This document shows, one piece after another, positions 1-6,309 of a stretch of 16,946 nt of DNA. Both the position numbers and the translations under genes were made by a program. The DNA comes from JAQIBY01 sp964407055. Lineage in GTDB: Bacteria; Bacteroidota; Bacteroidia; Bacteroidales; ML635J-15. The DNA is taken from assembly GCA_964407055.1 (NCBI GenBank), contig CAYOUD010000043.1:1-16946 (forward strand), written 5' to 3'. Each line of letters opens with the position of its first letter. Position 1 is the stretch's first letter. The notes beneath the pieces were generated by a model. The model had not been told where the DNA came from, did no database searches, and saw only the letters and a program-made list of their open reading frames with translations.

Positions 1-28
1 TAAATGAACTGATCATAAAAAAAATAAA

Positions 29-60
29 TTTGTTTTTTAATCGTTTATGCTTTATATTTG
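29..60 (+). promoter_or_regulatory. Consensus Bacteroidota promoter with no protein gene behind it
   Basis: TTTG at 29-32, a 20-base spacer and TATATTTG at 53-60 match the Bacteroidota sigma-ABfr consensus (TTTG, then TAnnTTTG) exactly. Transcription would begin around position 65-68. The next plus-strand gene (folE) starts about 1 kb downstream beyond an opposing gene, so this promoter probably serves the short non-coding segment that follows. This is inferred from sequence match only. Confidence 0.55.
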
Positions 61-64
61 TGGT

Positions 65-128
65 CGAATGGTCGCGATAGCATCAAGGCCGCAACTTAAT
101 GCCAGAACCTTACGGTTTTGGCATTTTG
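65..128 (+). ncRNA. Candidate small RNA (promoter plus hairpin, no ORF)
   Basis: This segment lies between the promoter at 29-60 and the end of a strong hairpin at 99-124 followed by TTTGTC. It is richer in G and C than the A+T-rich sequence before it and carries a direct repeat, GGTCG-AAT-GGTCG, at 62-74. A transcript of roughly 60 bases is predicted. I do not recognise it as 6S RNA, tmRNA, SRP RNA or RNase P RNA. It could instead be part of a dispersed intergenic repeat that continues to about 290. The 5' and 3' ends are estimates. Confidence 0.3.
99..124 (+). terminator. Strong hairpin, terminator-like
   Basis: ATGCCAGAACC at 99-109 pairs with GGTTTTGGCAT at 114-124, giving 11 base pairs with one G-T wobble around a TTAC loop. 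TTTGTCGTTT follows on the plus strand. The T-run is short, so termination would be moderate. Read on the minus strand the hairpin has no useful T-run. Confidence 0.45.
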
Positions 129-292
129 TCGTTTAGTAGCTTCCGTCCTCTCGACTCAGAGCTTCGCTTTCCGACGCAAAATCAAACGCTTAGCGAAACC
201 CTGAGGTGCTCAGTTCATCGCAAGCTCTCGTGCTCGAATTCCCCGTTCCAAGCGAATGACAATCGCGTTCCCCTTTTTTCCCATTGAATGAC

Positions 293-314
293 TTTTTCTT
301 TTTCTTTTTCTTTT
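293..314. repeat. TTTTTC microsatellite
   Basis: About three and a half consecutive copies of TTTTTC precede a run of C. It lies in the non-coding stretch next to the mqnB 3' end and directly abuts the tandem repeat at 318-366. No function can be read from it. Confidence 0.6.
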
Positions 315-317
315 CCC

Positions 318-366
318 TTTCAACTTTATGGACTTTCAAACTTTATGAACTTTCAACTTTATGGAC
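318..366. repeat. Tandem repeat, three 16-17 base units
   Basis: There are three head-to-tail units at 318-333, 334-350 and 351-366. Units one and three are identical (TTTCAACTTTATGGAC). The middle one has one inserted A and one G-to-A change. On the minus strand, reading away from mqnB, each unit is GTCCATAAAGTTGAAA. The last codons of mqnB resemble a degenerate unit, so the array may extend into the gene end. There are no spacers, so it is not a CRISPR array. Confidence 0.75.
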
Positions 367-411
367 TTTCTAACCCCGAAACGAGTTCGGGACTTCACGC
401 TTATCAGCGTT

Positions 412-1053
412 TCAGCTTTCCAACTTTTCAAAAATATAATTTGTCAGATTTTCTACTGCGGTGTGGATATTCCATTTGGATTTATTTCGCTCTGATACTA
501 GGTTTGAAATTGCTCTGATTTCCAGAAATGGAATTTTCATTTCATTAAAAATCATAAAAAGACCAGCTCCCTCCATGTTTTCAATTGCAGCAGTCGGAAA
601 TCCTTCAAGTTGCAGGTGGTTCATATTTACGGTGTTCGATGTTACCATTGGCAGAGTTGTGCTTTGCATCAGTTCCCGGTTGGGATTTTTGATTTTTCCG
701 TTGTGGTATATTTCCGCCCATTCCGCATGATTGCAAAGCGATGTGAACTTCATTTCATCTTGTACACCGATATCGGCAAATTGTTCGCTTTCAACGCAGA
801 CAATTGTGCCGGCCGTGAGCTTTTCATCATAGCTTCCGGCAATTCCTGCCAATAGAATTTTGTCGTAAGTTTCTGATGTAAGCAGTCGCATGGTATTATA
901 CATTGCTGCTGGAAGACCGGGGCCACAAATGAGTAAATCCGTGGATTTTTCTTTGCTCCTGTATCCTCGCGAGCTGTATTGTTGCATACTTAATGCTGAA
1001 ATCAGCAATTTCGCTTCTGTAATTGTCGGTATGATGATTAATTGGCGGTTCAT
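412..1053 (-). CDS. mqnB: Futalosine hydrolase (menaquinone biosynthesis)
   Basis: MqnB removes the hypoxanthine base from futalosine to give dehypoxanthine futalosine, a cytoplasmic step in the alternative menaquinone pathway. The 213-residue protein has the nucleoside-phosphorylase/MTA-SAH nucleosidase fold. Visible are Glu13 in the N-terminal strand, GIAGSY (70-75), the ribose-binding ENMEGAG (158-164), and ISN followed by R and W (182-194). The last motif separates it from MTA/SAH nucleosidases, whose catalytic Asp stands where Asn184 is here; Asn there is usual for the futalosine hydrolase group as I know it. The ATG at 1053 gives a natural N-terminus. It is divergent from folE with 62 bases between them. 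The final residues (EKLES) are encoded by sequence resembling the neighbouring repeat, so the C-terminus may be lineage-specific. A generic nucleosidase is the alternative. Confidence 0.85.
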   Translation of the reverse strand: MNRQLIIIPTITEAKLLISALSMQQYSSRGYRSKEKSTDLLICGPGLPAAMYNTMRLLTSETYDKILLAGIAGSYDEKLTAGTIVCVESEQFADIGVQDEMKFTSLCNHAEWAEIYHNGKIKNPNRELMQSTTLPMVTSNTVNMNHLQLEGFPTAAIENMEGAGLFMIFNEMKIPFLEIRAISNLVSERNKSKWNIHTAVENLTNYIFEKLES

Positions 1054-1080
1054 AGCATCAAAAACATGATTAAAAATAAA

Positions 1081-1093
1081 TTTGTTTACTTTG
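1081..1093 (+). promoter_or_regulatory. Weak -7-like element before folE
   Basis: TTACTTTG at 1086-1093 differs from the TAnnTTTG consensus at one base and sits 22 bases before the folE start. No TTTG or TTG stands at the right distance upstream; the one at 1081-1084 is too close. The 62-base gap between divergent mqnB and folE must hold both start signals, but neither can be placed firmly. Confidence 0.25.
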
Positions 1094-1115
1094 CATCAAT
1101 AAAGTTAGTAAAATT

Positions 1116-1742
1116 ATGGAATTTACGATAAATGATTCAGAAATTGGTGGATTTGTACGCACCGATTCATATGATGATAAAGTAACTCATGAATTGGCTA
1201 AGCATTATCATGAAATTATTAAACTTCTTGGAGAGGATGTAACACGGGAAGGACTTGAAAAAACGCCAATACGTGTAGCAAAAGCTATGCAGTTTTTAAT
1301 GCAGGGATACAACATGAATCCAGCAGAGATTTTGAAATCTGCTAAGTTTAAGGAGGATTATCAGCAGATGGTAATTGTTAAAGATATTGATTTGTTTTCA
1401 ATGTGCGAACATCATATGCTTCCTTTTATCGGGAAAGCGCATGTGGCATATATTCCAAATCATTACATTACCGGATTGAGCAAAATCGGACGTGTTGTTG
1501 ATGCATATGCTCGGCGTATGCAAGTACAGGAGCGCTTAACCACTCAAATTAAAGATTGCATTCAGGATACATTGAAGCCGCTTGGAGTTGCTGTTGTAAT
1601 TGAAGCTCGTCATTTGTGCATGCAGATGCGAGGTGTGCAAAAACAAAATTCTGTAACCACAACATCCGATTTTACCGGGGCATTTCTTAAAGATGCCACC
1701 CGCAAAGAATTTTTGCAGTTAATCGGTACAAAATTAATGTAA
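1116..1742 (+). CDS. folE: GTP cyclohydrolase I
   Basis: FolE converts GTP to 7,8-dihydroneopterin triphosphate, the first step toward tetrahydrofolate and other pterins, as a cytoplasmic homodecamer using zinc. The 208-residue length fits the family. Zinc ligands are visible as Cys97 and His100 in CEHHMLPF, and Cys168 in HLCMQMRG. The TPxRVAKA helix (50-57) and the GLSKIGRVVDAYARR stretch (120-134) are family signatures. The first 20 or so residues are variable as usual, and the ATG at 1116 is the most upstream reasonable start. fabD follows after 21 bases on the same strand, so the two are probably co-transcribed. No unusual feature was seen. Confidence 0.96.
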   Translation: MEFTINDSEIGGFVRTDSYDDKVTHELAKHYHEIIKLLGEDVTREGLEKTPIRVAKAMQFLMQGYNMNPAEILKSAKFKEDYQQMVIVKDIDLFSMCEHHMLPFIGKAHVAYIPNHYITGLSKIGRVVDAYARRMQVQERLTTQIKDCIQDTLKPLGVAVVIEARHLCMQMRGVQKQNSVTTTSDFTGAFLKDATRKEFLQLIGTKLM

Positions 1743-1763
1743 ACAACCACAAAAAATAATCGA

Positions 1764-2642
1764 ATGAAAGCATTTGTATTTCCAGGTCAGGGAGCACAAT
1801 TCCCTGGAATGGGTAAGGATTTATACGACAATTACCCAGAGGCGAAAGAGAAATTTGAAAAAGCCAATGAAATTCTTGGATTCCGCATTACTGATATTAT
1901 GTTTGAAGGAACTCCGGATGAATTGAAACAAACCAAAGTAACTCAGCCTGCAATCTTTTTGCATTCTGTAATTCGCGCTTTGGTTATGGGTGATGAGTTT
2001 GCACCGGATATGGTTGCAGGACACTCACTTGGGGAGTTTTCCGCTTTGGTTGCTAATAAAACCTTGAGTTTTGAAGATGCGCTTGTGCTGGTTTCAAAAC
2101 GTGCATTGGCAATGCAGAAAGCATGCGAAGTTGAGGAGTCAACTATGGCAGCAATTATCGGACTTGACGATGCGGTTGTGGAAGCAAAATGTGCTGAAAT
2201 TGATGATGTGGTGATTCCTGCAAACTATAACAGCCCCGGACAAGTAGTTATTTCAGGGTCAAAAGCCGGAATTGAAAAAGCCATGGAGGTCTTGAAAGAA
2301 GCCGGTGCTAAACGCGCATTGCCGCTTGCTGTTGGTGGAGCATTCCACTCTCCGTTTATGGAGCCTGCTCGTGAAGAGCTTGCAAAAGCAATTATGGAGA
2401 CCTCATTTAATCAACCGATTTCTCCAATATACCAAAATGTGGACGGAAAAGCACATTCAAATCCGGATGAAATCAAAGAAAATCTAATCGCTCAGTTAAC
2501 AAGCCCGGTTCGCTGGACTCAGATTATGACCAACATGATTGCTGACGGCGCTGCACATTTTACTGAAATTGGTCCCGGAAAAGTACTTGCTGGATTGATT
2601 AAAAAAGTGGATCGCAAAATGCCGGTTGAAAACTTCAGCTAA
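1764..2642 (+). CDS. fabD: Malonyl-CoA:ACP transacylase
   Basis: FabD moves the malonyl group from malonyl-CoA to acyl carrier protein, feeding chain extension in type II fatty-acid synthesis. The 292-residue single-domain protein has the oxyanion-loop GQGAQ (8-12), nucleophile Ser88 in GHSLGE, substrate-carboxylate Arg113, and catalytic His195 in GAFHSPF. The C-terminal EIGPGKVLAGLIKK motif is also typical. All catalytic residues are present. It follows folE by 21 bases and is closed by a strong hairpin terminator at 2664-2696. The start ATG at 1764 places the FPGQG strand at residue 6, as expected. The link to folE looks like convenience rather than pathway logic. Confidence 0.96.
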   Translation: MKAFVFPGQGAQFPGMGKDLYDNYPEAKEKFEKANEILGFRITDIMFEGTPDELKQTKVTQPAIFLHSVIRALVMGDEFAPDMVAGHSLGEFSALVANKTLSFEDALVLVSKRALAMQKACEVEESTMAAIIGLDDAVVEAKCAEIDDVVIPANYNSPGQVVISGSKAGIEKAMEVLKEAGAKRALPLAVGGAFHSPFMEPAREELAKAIMETSFNQPISPIYQNVDGKAHSNPDEIKENLIAQLTSPVRWTQIMTNMIADGAAHFTEIGPGKVLAGLIKKVDRKMPVENFS

Positions 2643-2663
2643 AATAATCAATACGAATATTAT

Positions 2664-2696
2664 AAGACCATCTGCTCATTGAGTAGATGGTCTTTT
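2664..2696 (+). terminator. Rho-independent terminator after fabD
   Basis: Bases 2664-2677 pair with 2681-2694: ten Watson-Crick pairs (AAGACCATCT with AGATGGTCTT), one G-T wobble and three more pairs, leaving an ATT loop. TTTT follows from 2693, with a second T-run at 2702-2707. The near-perfect 14-pair stem also begins with AA, so it could stop transcription from the other side, but no minus-strand gene ends here. Confidence 0.85.
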
Positions 2697-2768
2697 GTAG
2701 ATTTTTTGCTGTTTAAGAACATACAGATTTCCGCTCTGAGAGGCATATAATGTTTTACTTCGTTGTCA

Positions 2769-2800
2769 TTTGACTGATTTTTTTCGATACAATAAAATTG
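2769..2800 (+). promoter_or_regulatory. Probable promoter for the fluC group
   Basis: TTTG at 2769-2772, a 20-base spacer and TAAAATTG at 2793-2800 match the Bacteroidota promoter with one mismatch in the -7 box. It lies after the fabD terminator and before fluC, predicting a leader of about 80 bases. I looked for a fluoride (crcB) riboswitch in that leader and did not find its conserved elements. Confidence 0.4.
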
Positions 2801-2887
2801 ATTAAAGCTGTGGCGGACTCCTTTATAAAAACTCGCCTTTTTCGTAACAAACCAACAATAATTATTATTTTTACGCAAAATGTAAGT

Positions 2888-3247
2888 ATGCATTTATTTT
2901 ATATTTTTATTGGTGGTGGTTTGGGCAGTTTGTCGCGATACGGAATGTCTCGTTTGGTACATAGTAACGGGATTATAAATCCTTTAGCGACCTTTTTCAC
3001 GAATTTTTTAAGCGTGATTGTGTTGGGGCTTGTGTTATTCGGTTTGACAAAAACAAAACTGATGACGGACAATTTACATGCGCTCTTAATCGTTGGTTTT
3101 TGTGGCGGATTTAGCACCTTTTCAACCTTCAGTTACGAAGTGTTTGAATTGATGCGACAAGGAAATTATTGGATGGCCGGTTTGAATGTGTTTGTAAGTA
3201 TATTGCTGACATTGGCAGTTTTGTTTGTGTTGGCAAAAACGATTTAA
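2888..3247 (+). CDS. fluC: Fluoride ion channel FluC/CrcB
   Basis: This small inner-membrane protein exports fluoride and, in the family, works as a dual-topology dimer. It has 119 residues and four hydrophobic segments (about 1-18, 32-54, 62-85, 95-118). Family signatures are GGGLGSLSRY (9-18), the conserved Asn39 of helix two, and the pore motif GGFSTFSTFS (73-82) with the phenylalanines that line the fluoride path. An in-frame ATG at 2798 would add 30 residues, but the family begins immediately before the GGxxGxxxRY motif, so 2888 is preferred. The stop codon is two bases from the next start, so translation of the PafA-like gene is probably coupled. No fluoride riboswitch was recognised upstream. 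Confidence 0.92.
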   Translation: MHLFYIFIGGGLGSLSRYGMSRLVHSNGIINPLATFFTNFLSVIVLGLVLFGLTKTKLMTDNLHALLIVGFCGGFSTFSTFSYEVFELMRQGNYWMAGLNVFVSILLTLAVLFVLAKTI

Positions 3248-3249
3248 TT

Positions 3250-4878
3250 ATGAAACGATTTTTTGTTTTTTTTATAGCGATTTTTCTCGTGTTTCAGATT
3301 GAAGCACAAAATTATGATTTACCCTCATCGTATCCGAAACTGATTGTTGGAATTACAGTGAACCAACTGCGGTATGATGCCTTGTACAAATTGTGGGATC
3401 AGTTTGACGAGCAGGGTTTTAAAAAGTTGATTAATCAGGGAGCGTATTGCCGTAATGCAAAATTTGATTATCTGCTAACACAATCTGCGCCGGGTTATGC
3501 TACCATAGTTACCGGAGCGCAGCCTTCGGAACATGGAATTGTGGCTGATTTATGGTATGAGCCTTTGAATGTGAAAGCGGTGCATGCCGTGCAATCACGG
3601 AAATATAATCCGGTAGGGGTGAAGAACCGTAACAATGCATGCTCACCCGAACAATTAATGGCAACCACACTCAGTGATGAGTTGAAGTTGTATTTTCATA
3701 ACCAAAGTAAAGTGTTTTCGGTGTCGATGGATCCCACGGCAGCGGTTTTAAGCGGCGGATTTAAAGCAGATGCAGCTTATTGGGTCGATGATGAAACCGG
3801 AAAATGGGTTAGCTCCTCGTACTACATGGATGAATTGCCCAAATGGGTGAAAACCTTCAATAAAAACGATTATCCGTCGGTTTATTTTGACAGAACATGG
3901 AATCCGATGGATTCTGTTTATCGATTCGCCTTGCCGGATACCAGCTCCTATGAATATGGTTACGATGCGGAGTTTAAAACATTTCCGTATTATTATCCTG
4001 AAATTTATAAAAAATTTGTCGGCAAAAAATTTATTAAAATGATTCCTGAGGGAAATACTATGACAACCGATTTTGCTGTGCATACCTTGATGGAAGAAAA
4101 TCTGGGAGCAGATTTAATTACTGATGTATTGAATGTGAATTATTTTGCAACAGAACATATTGGTAAAAATTTTGGCCCAGATGCAATTGAAATGCACGAT
4201 GCCCTGCTGCGCCTCGATAAAGAAATTGGACATCTTGTGCATGTGATTGAAAAACAAGTCGGTAAATCAAATGTCTTGTTTTATCTGGTTGGTAGCAGCG
4301 GTGTCAGTAATAATCCGGATTATTTACGCAGTGAAAAACTACCTGCCGGGAAATTCAGGCATCATTATGTGATGGCTTTGCTGAAATCTTATTTGAATGT
4401 GCTGTACGGAGAAGGTGATTGGATTAAAGATTATCACAACTTGCAGATTTATCTGAACCGTCCGCTAATTGAGGATGCGGATTTGAGTTTAGCTGAAATA
4501 CAGGATAAGGTTGCACAATTTGTGTTGTCATCTAATGGCGTTGCCAGTGTGCTGACTGCCACTAATCTACAGAGAACGGAATATTCGAGTGGAATGTTTC
4601 GAAAAATGCAGAATTCTTTTCATCAGAAGCGCTCGGGGGATGTGATTATTGCTTTGAAGCCCGGTTGGATTCAGGATGTGAGCTATTCTGCAGATCATAA
4701 CTCTGCATACAGTTATGACACACATGTTCCGTTAGTTTTTTATGGATGGAAAATACGGAAAACTCAGATTGGAACTCCTGTTAATCCGGCGGATATTGTG
4801 CCGTCAATTTGTAATTTAATGAACATTCCGCACCCCAGTAGCGTTAGTGGAATACCAATAGATGAGATATCACGTTAA
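3250..4878 (+). CDS. PafA-like alkaline phosphatase family protein, probable pseudoenzyme
   Basis: This is a secreted member of the alkaline phosphatase superfamily, closest to Bacteroidota PafA phosphatases, but probably catalytically dead. The ATG at 3250 gives 542 residues beginning with a signal peptide that ends in EAQ (18-20). An earlier in-frame ATG at 3169 lies inside fluC and would bury the signal. PafA landmarks are clear: PKLIVGITVNQLRYD (29-43), APGYATIVTG (80-89), HGIVADLWY (95-103), ADAAYW (173-178), LRLDKEIG (320-327) and YDTHVPLVFYG. Against PafA numbering from memory, zinc ligand Asp38 is Asn38, nucleophile Thr79 is Ser79, Asn100 is Asp100, Lys162 and Arg164 are Asp161 and Thr163. 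Zinc ligands Asp305 and His309 are Glu302 and Lys306, and Asp352-His353 are Ser349-Ser350. Only the last His (492) remains. The frame is intact, so it is not a decaying pseudogene. The product may bind rather than cut phosphorylated ligands. It follows fluC by two bases. Confidence 0.85.
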   Translation: MKRFFVFFIAIFLVFQIEAQNYDLPSSYPKLIVGITVNQLRYDALYKLWDQFDEQGFKKLINQGAYCRNAKFDYLLTQSAPGYATIVTGAQPSEHGIVADLWYEPLNVKAVHAVQSRKYNPVGVKNRNNACSPEQLMATTLSDELKLYFHNQSKVFSVSMDPTAAVLSGGFKADAAYWVDDETGKWVSSSYYMDELPKWVKTFNKNDYPSVYFDRTWNPMDSVYRFALPDTSSYEYGYDAEFKTFPYYYPEIYKKFVGKKFIKMIPEGNTMTTDFAVHTLMEENLGADLITDVLNVNYFATEHIGKNFGPDAIEMHDALLRLDKEIGHLVHVIEKQVGKSNVLFYLVGSSGVSNNPDYLRSEKLPAGKFRHHYVMALLKSYLNVLYGEGDWIKDYHNLQIYLNRPLIEDADLSLAEIQDKVAQFVLSSNGVASVLTATNLQRTEYSSGMFRKMQNSFHQKRSGDVIIALKPGWIQDVSYSADHNSAYSYDTHVPLVFYGWKIRKTQIGTPVNPADIVPSICNLMNIPHPSSVSGIPIDEISR

Positions 4879-4921
4879 TTATTAAAGGATAAATTGTAAC
4901 TTTATCATAAAATTTTGACTT

Positions 4922-5680
4922 ATGAAACGATTCATTATTATTTGCTTATCAATGCTTTTTGCGCTTTCAGCAATGGCACAGGAGGAAAATGCTCAGATGG
5001 CTGAGGATACAACAAAAACAGCACAAGACAGCATTGTTCCATGGACAGGGAACATGGTGGGGCTAAATGTATATCCTGCCTTTGGAATGCTGGGTGGAAG
5101 TGTTCTTCCTGCATCAAAAATATTTTTTCAGTACCGACACATGTGGAAAAAAACAAATTTGCGTTTTAGTGTAAACTACATTAACTATTTTGAGGATAAT
5201 GATCGCATGGATATTGTTGGAATTGAAGACAGTTTGATAACCTTCAGAGAGTTTTCCAATCTGTTTTACACACTTGATTTTAGAGTGGGTGTAGAGCATG
5301 CTTATCACATGGACAATTTTCGCTTTTATTACGGAATTGGGGCAATTGCCGGTTATCATTATTTTGGGAAAGAATATTACGTGTATGATAGGCCCTTTGA
5401 GGGATATCCGATACAGAATATTAATTCTCCTGTTGGATATCAGAAAGCTGGTTGGTATCGTGCCGATATGTTAAAAGTTGGGGCAGATATTACACTCGGT
5501 GTTGACATTCTTTTGTCTGAAAATGTCATAATGTCTGTGCAATATGCTCCGGAAATTGCATATTATTCCCGATTGGCAAGTGAAAGAGAGGACCCGGCAG
5601 CTATTTTTGTTGGTGATGTGGAAGACTATCTCGATTTTCGTGCGGATTTTATTGATGTGGTATTAAGCATAGGATTTTAA
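4922..5680 (+). CDS. Predicted outer-membrane beta-barrel protein, function unknown
   Basis: I do not recognise a named family. The 252-residue protein has a clear signal peptide ending in AMAQ (17-20), an acidic, Thr-rich linker to about residue 40, then alternating aromatic and polar segments typical of beta strands. Examples are FFQYRHMW, LRFSVNYINYF, FYTLDFRVGVEH, FRFYYGIGAIAGYHYFG and VIMSVQYAPEIAYY. It ends in VVLSIGF; a terminal Phe is the usual recognition signal for outer-membrane barrels. A barrel of roughly eight to ten strands is plausible. It follows the PafA-like gene by 43 bases, and its stop codon overlaps the start of the HAD gene (TAATG), so translation of those two is coupled. 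TAACTTTA at 4897-4904 resembles a -7 box, but no partner -33 element is seen. Confidence 0.7.
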   Translation: MKRFIIICLSMLFALSAMAQEENAQMAEDTTKTAQDSIVPWTGNMVGLNVYPAFGMLGGSVLPASKIFFQYRHMWKKTNLRFSVNYINYFEDNDRMDIVGIEDSLITFREFSNLFYTLDFRVGVEHAYHMDNFRFYYGIGAIAGYHYFGKEYYVYDRPFEGYPIQNINSPVGYQKAGWYRADMLKVGADITLGVDILLSENVIMSVQYAPEIAYYSRLASEREDPAAIFVGDVEDYLDFRADFIDVVLSIGF

Positions 5681-6309
5681 TGGATAAAGCGTTTTCTGAA
5701 TTCAAACATATAATTTTTGATTTGGGCAATGTGTTATTACCCATTGATTTTAATGCACCTGTAAAAGCCTTTAAGTCTATTGGTTTGACTGATTTTGATC
5801 GATTGTACGGAGAAATTCAACAGACTAATTTATTTAATTTACTTGAAACCGGAAAAATTCCTGAAGCCGACTTTTGCGACGAAATGCGACGAATATCCGG
5901 ACTAAACTGGACTGACAAACAAATTGATGATGCATGGAGTACAATTATTTTAGATTTTAGAGCATCTACATTTGCAATGCTTGAACAACTTGCAGAATCA
6001 CATGTGTTGTATTTGTTGAGCAATACGAATTCTATTCATTTTACCCACTATAATCAGCAAATTATTGACCGATTTCATCCGGGCGGATTAAATGCTTATT
6101 TCAAAAAAGCCTATTATTCACATGAACTTGGAATGCGTAAACCTGATTCGAATATTTTTGAAGCTGTTTTACAAGATGCAGCCTTAACGCCTCAAGATTG
6201 TTTGTTTATTGATGACAATGAAGCCAATATCATATCTGCAAAAGCACTGGGATTCAATGTACATCATCACAAACCGAAGGAAAAGATTGAAAACCTATTT
6301 TCTAGTTGA
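5680..6309 (+). CDS. HAD-superfamily phosphatase, YihX-like
   Basis: A cytoplasmic haloacid-dehalogenase-type hydrolase of 209 residues, probably a sugar-phosphate phosphatase. All four HAD motifs are present: FDLGNVLLPIDF with nucleophile Asp14, LLSNTNS with Ser114, GMRKPDSNIF with Lys154, and FIDDNEANI with Asp178-Asp179. The position two after the nucleophile is Gly16 rather than Asp, as in E. coli YihX (alpha-glucose-1-phosphate phosphatase), which also shares the LSNTN and LGMRKP motifs. An alpha-helical cap lies at about 25-95. The true substrate cannot be read from sequence. It starts on the stop codon of the barrel gene and its last 8 bases overlap the end of the opposing tsaE gene. 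Confidence 0.85.
   Translation: MDKAFSEFKHIIFDLGNVLLPIDFNAPVKAFKSIGLTDFDRLYGEIQQTNLFNLLETGKIPEADFCDEMRRISGLNWTDKQIDDAWSTIILDFRASTFAMLEQLAESHVLYLLSNTNSIHFTHYNQQIIDRFHPGGLNAYFKKAYYSHELGMRKPDSNIFEAVLQDAALTPQDCLFIDDNEANIISAKALGFNVHHHKPKEKIENLFSS

Larger units (their letters stand above)
125..411. other. Intergenic block with hairpins and no supported gene
   Basis: Positions 125-290 are more G+C-rich than the surrounding genes. They contain an imperfect hairpin (155-168 with 192-205: CTCAG and TTCGCT arms around mismatches) and a repeated GTGCTC (207-212 and 230-235). Positions 293-314 are a TTTTTC microsatellite and 318-366 a short tandem repeat. Two small hairpins, 375-391 (CCCGAA/TTCGGG) and 397-410 (ACGCT/AGCGT), sit just past the mqnB stop codon. 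Neither has a T-tract on the minus strand, so neither is a clear terminator. The open frames across this block (99-287 and 288-518, plus strand) are rich in Ser, Phe and Arg and look like non-coding sequence. Confidence 0.5.

Noticed and set aside
318..366. Short repeats as a CRISPR array
   Set aside because: Units of 16-17 bases stand directly head to tail with no spacers, and there are no cas genes.
99..518. Open frames at 99-287 and 288-518 (plus) as small proteins
   Set aside because: They cross hairpins, a microsatellite and a tandem repeat, the second runs into mqnB on the other strand, and their composition is repeat-driven with no recognisable domain.
2812..2842. Hairpin GGCG/CGCC followed by five T as a leader attenuator
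   Set aside because: Only four to five pairs close an 18-base loop, too weak to claim.
2697..2887. Fluoride (crcB) riboswitch before the fluoride channel
   Set aside because: I looked for the conserved GGxGATG-type core and pseudoknot partner and did not find them. A covariance search with the fluoride riboswitch model would settle it.
2798..2887. Longer FluC beginning at 2798
   Set aside because: The extra 30 residues are not part of the family, and the added start lies inside the proposed -7 box.
2660..2893. Minus-strand open frame of 77 codons between fabD and fluC
   Set aside because: It begins within the start of fluC, covers the fabD terminator and the proposed promoter, and shows no domain.
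3169..3249. Longer PafA-like protein starting inside fluC
   Set aside because: It would bury a clear signal peptide, and the overlapping stretch is FluC coding sequence in another frame.
3250..4878. PafA-like gene as a decaying pseudogene
   Set aside because: The frame is full length with an intact signal peptide and conserved fold motifs, and the changes are confined to active-site positions rather than random stops or frameshifts.
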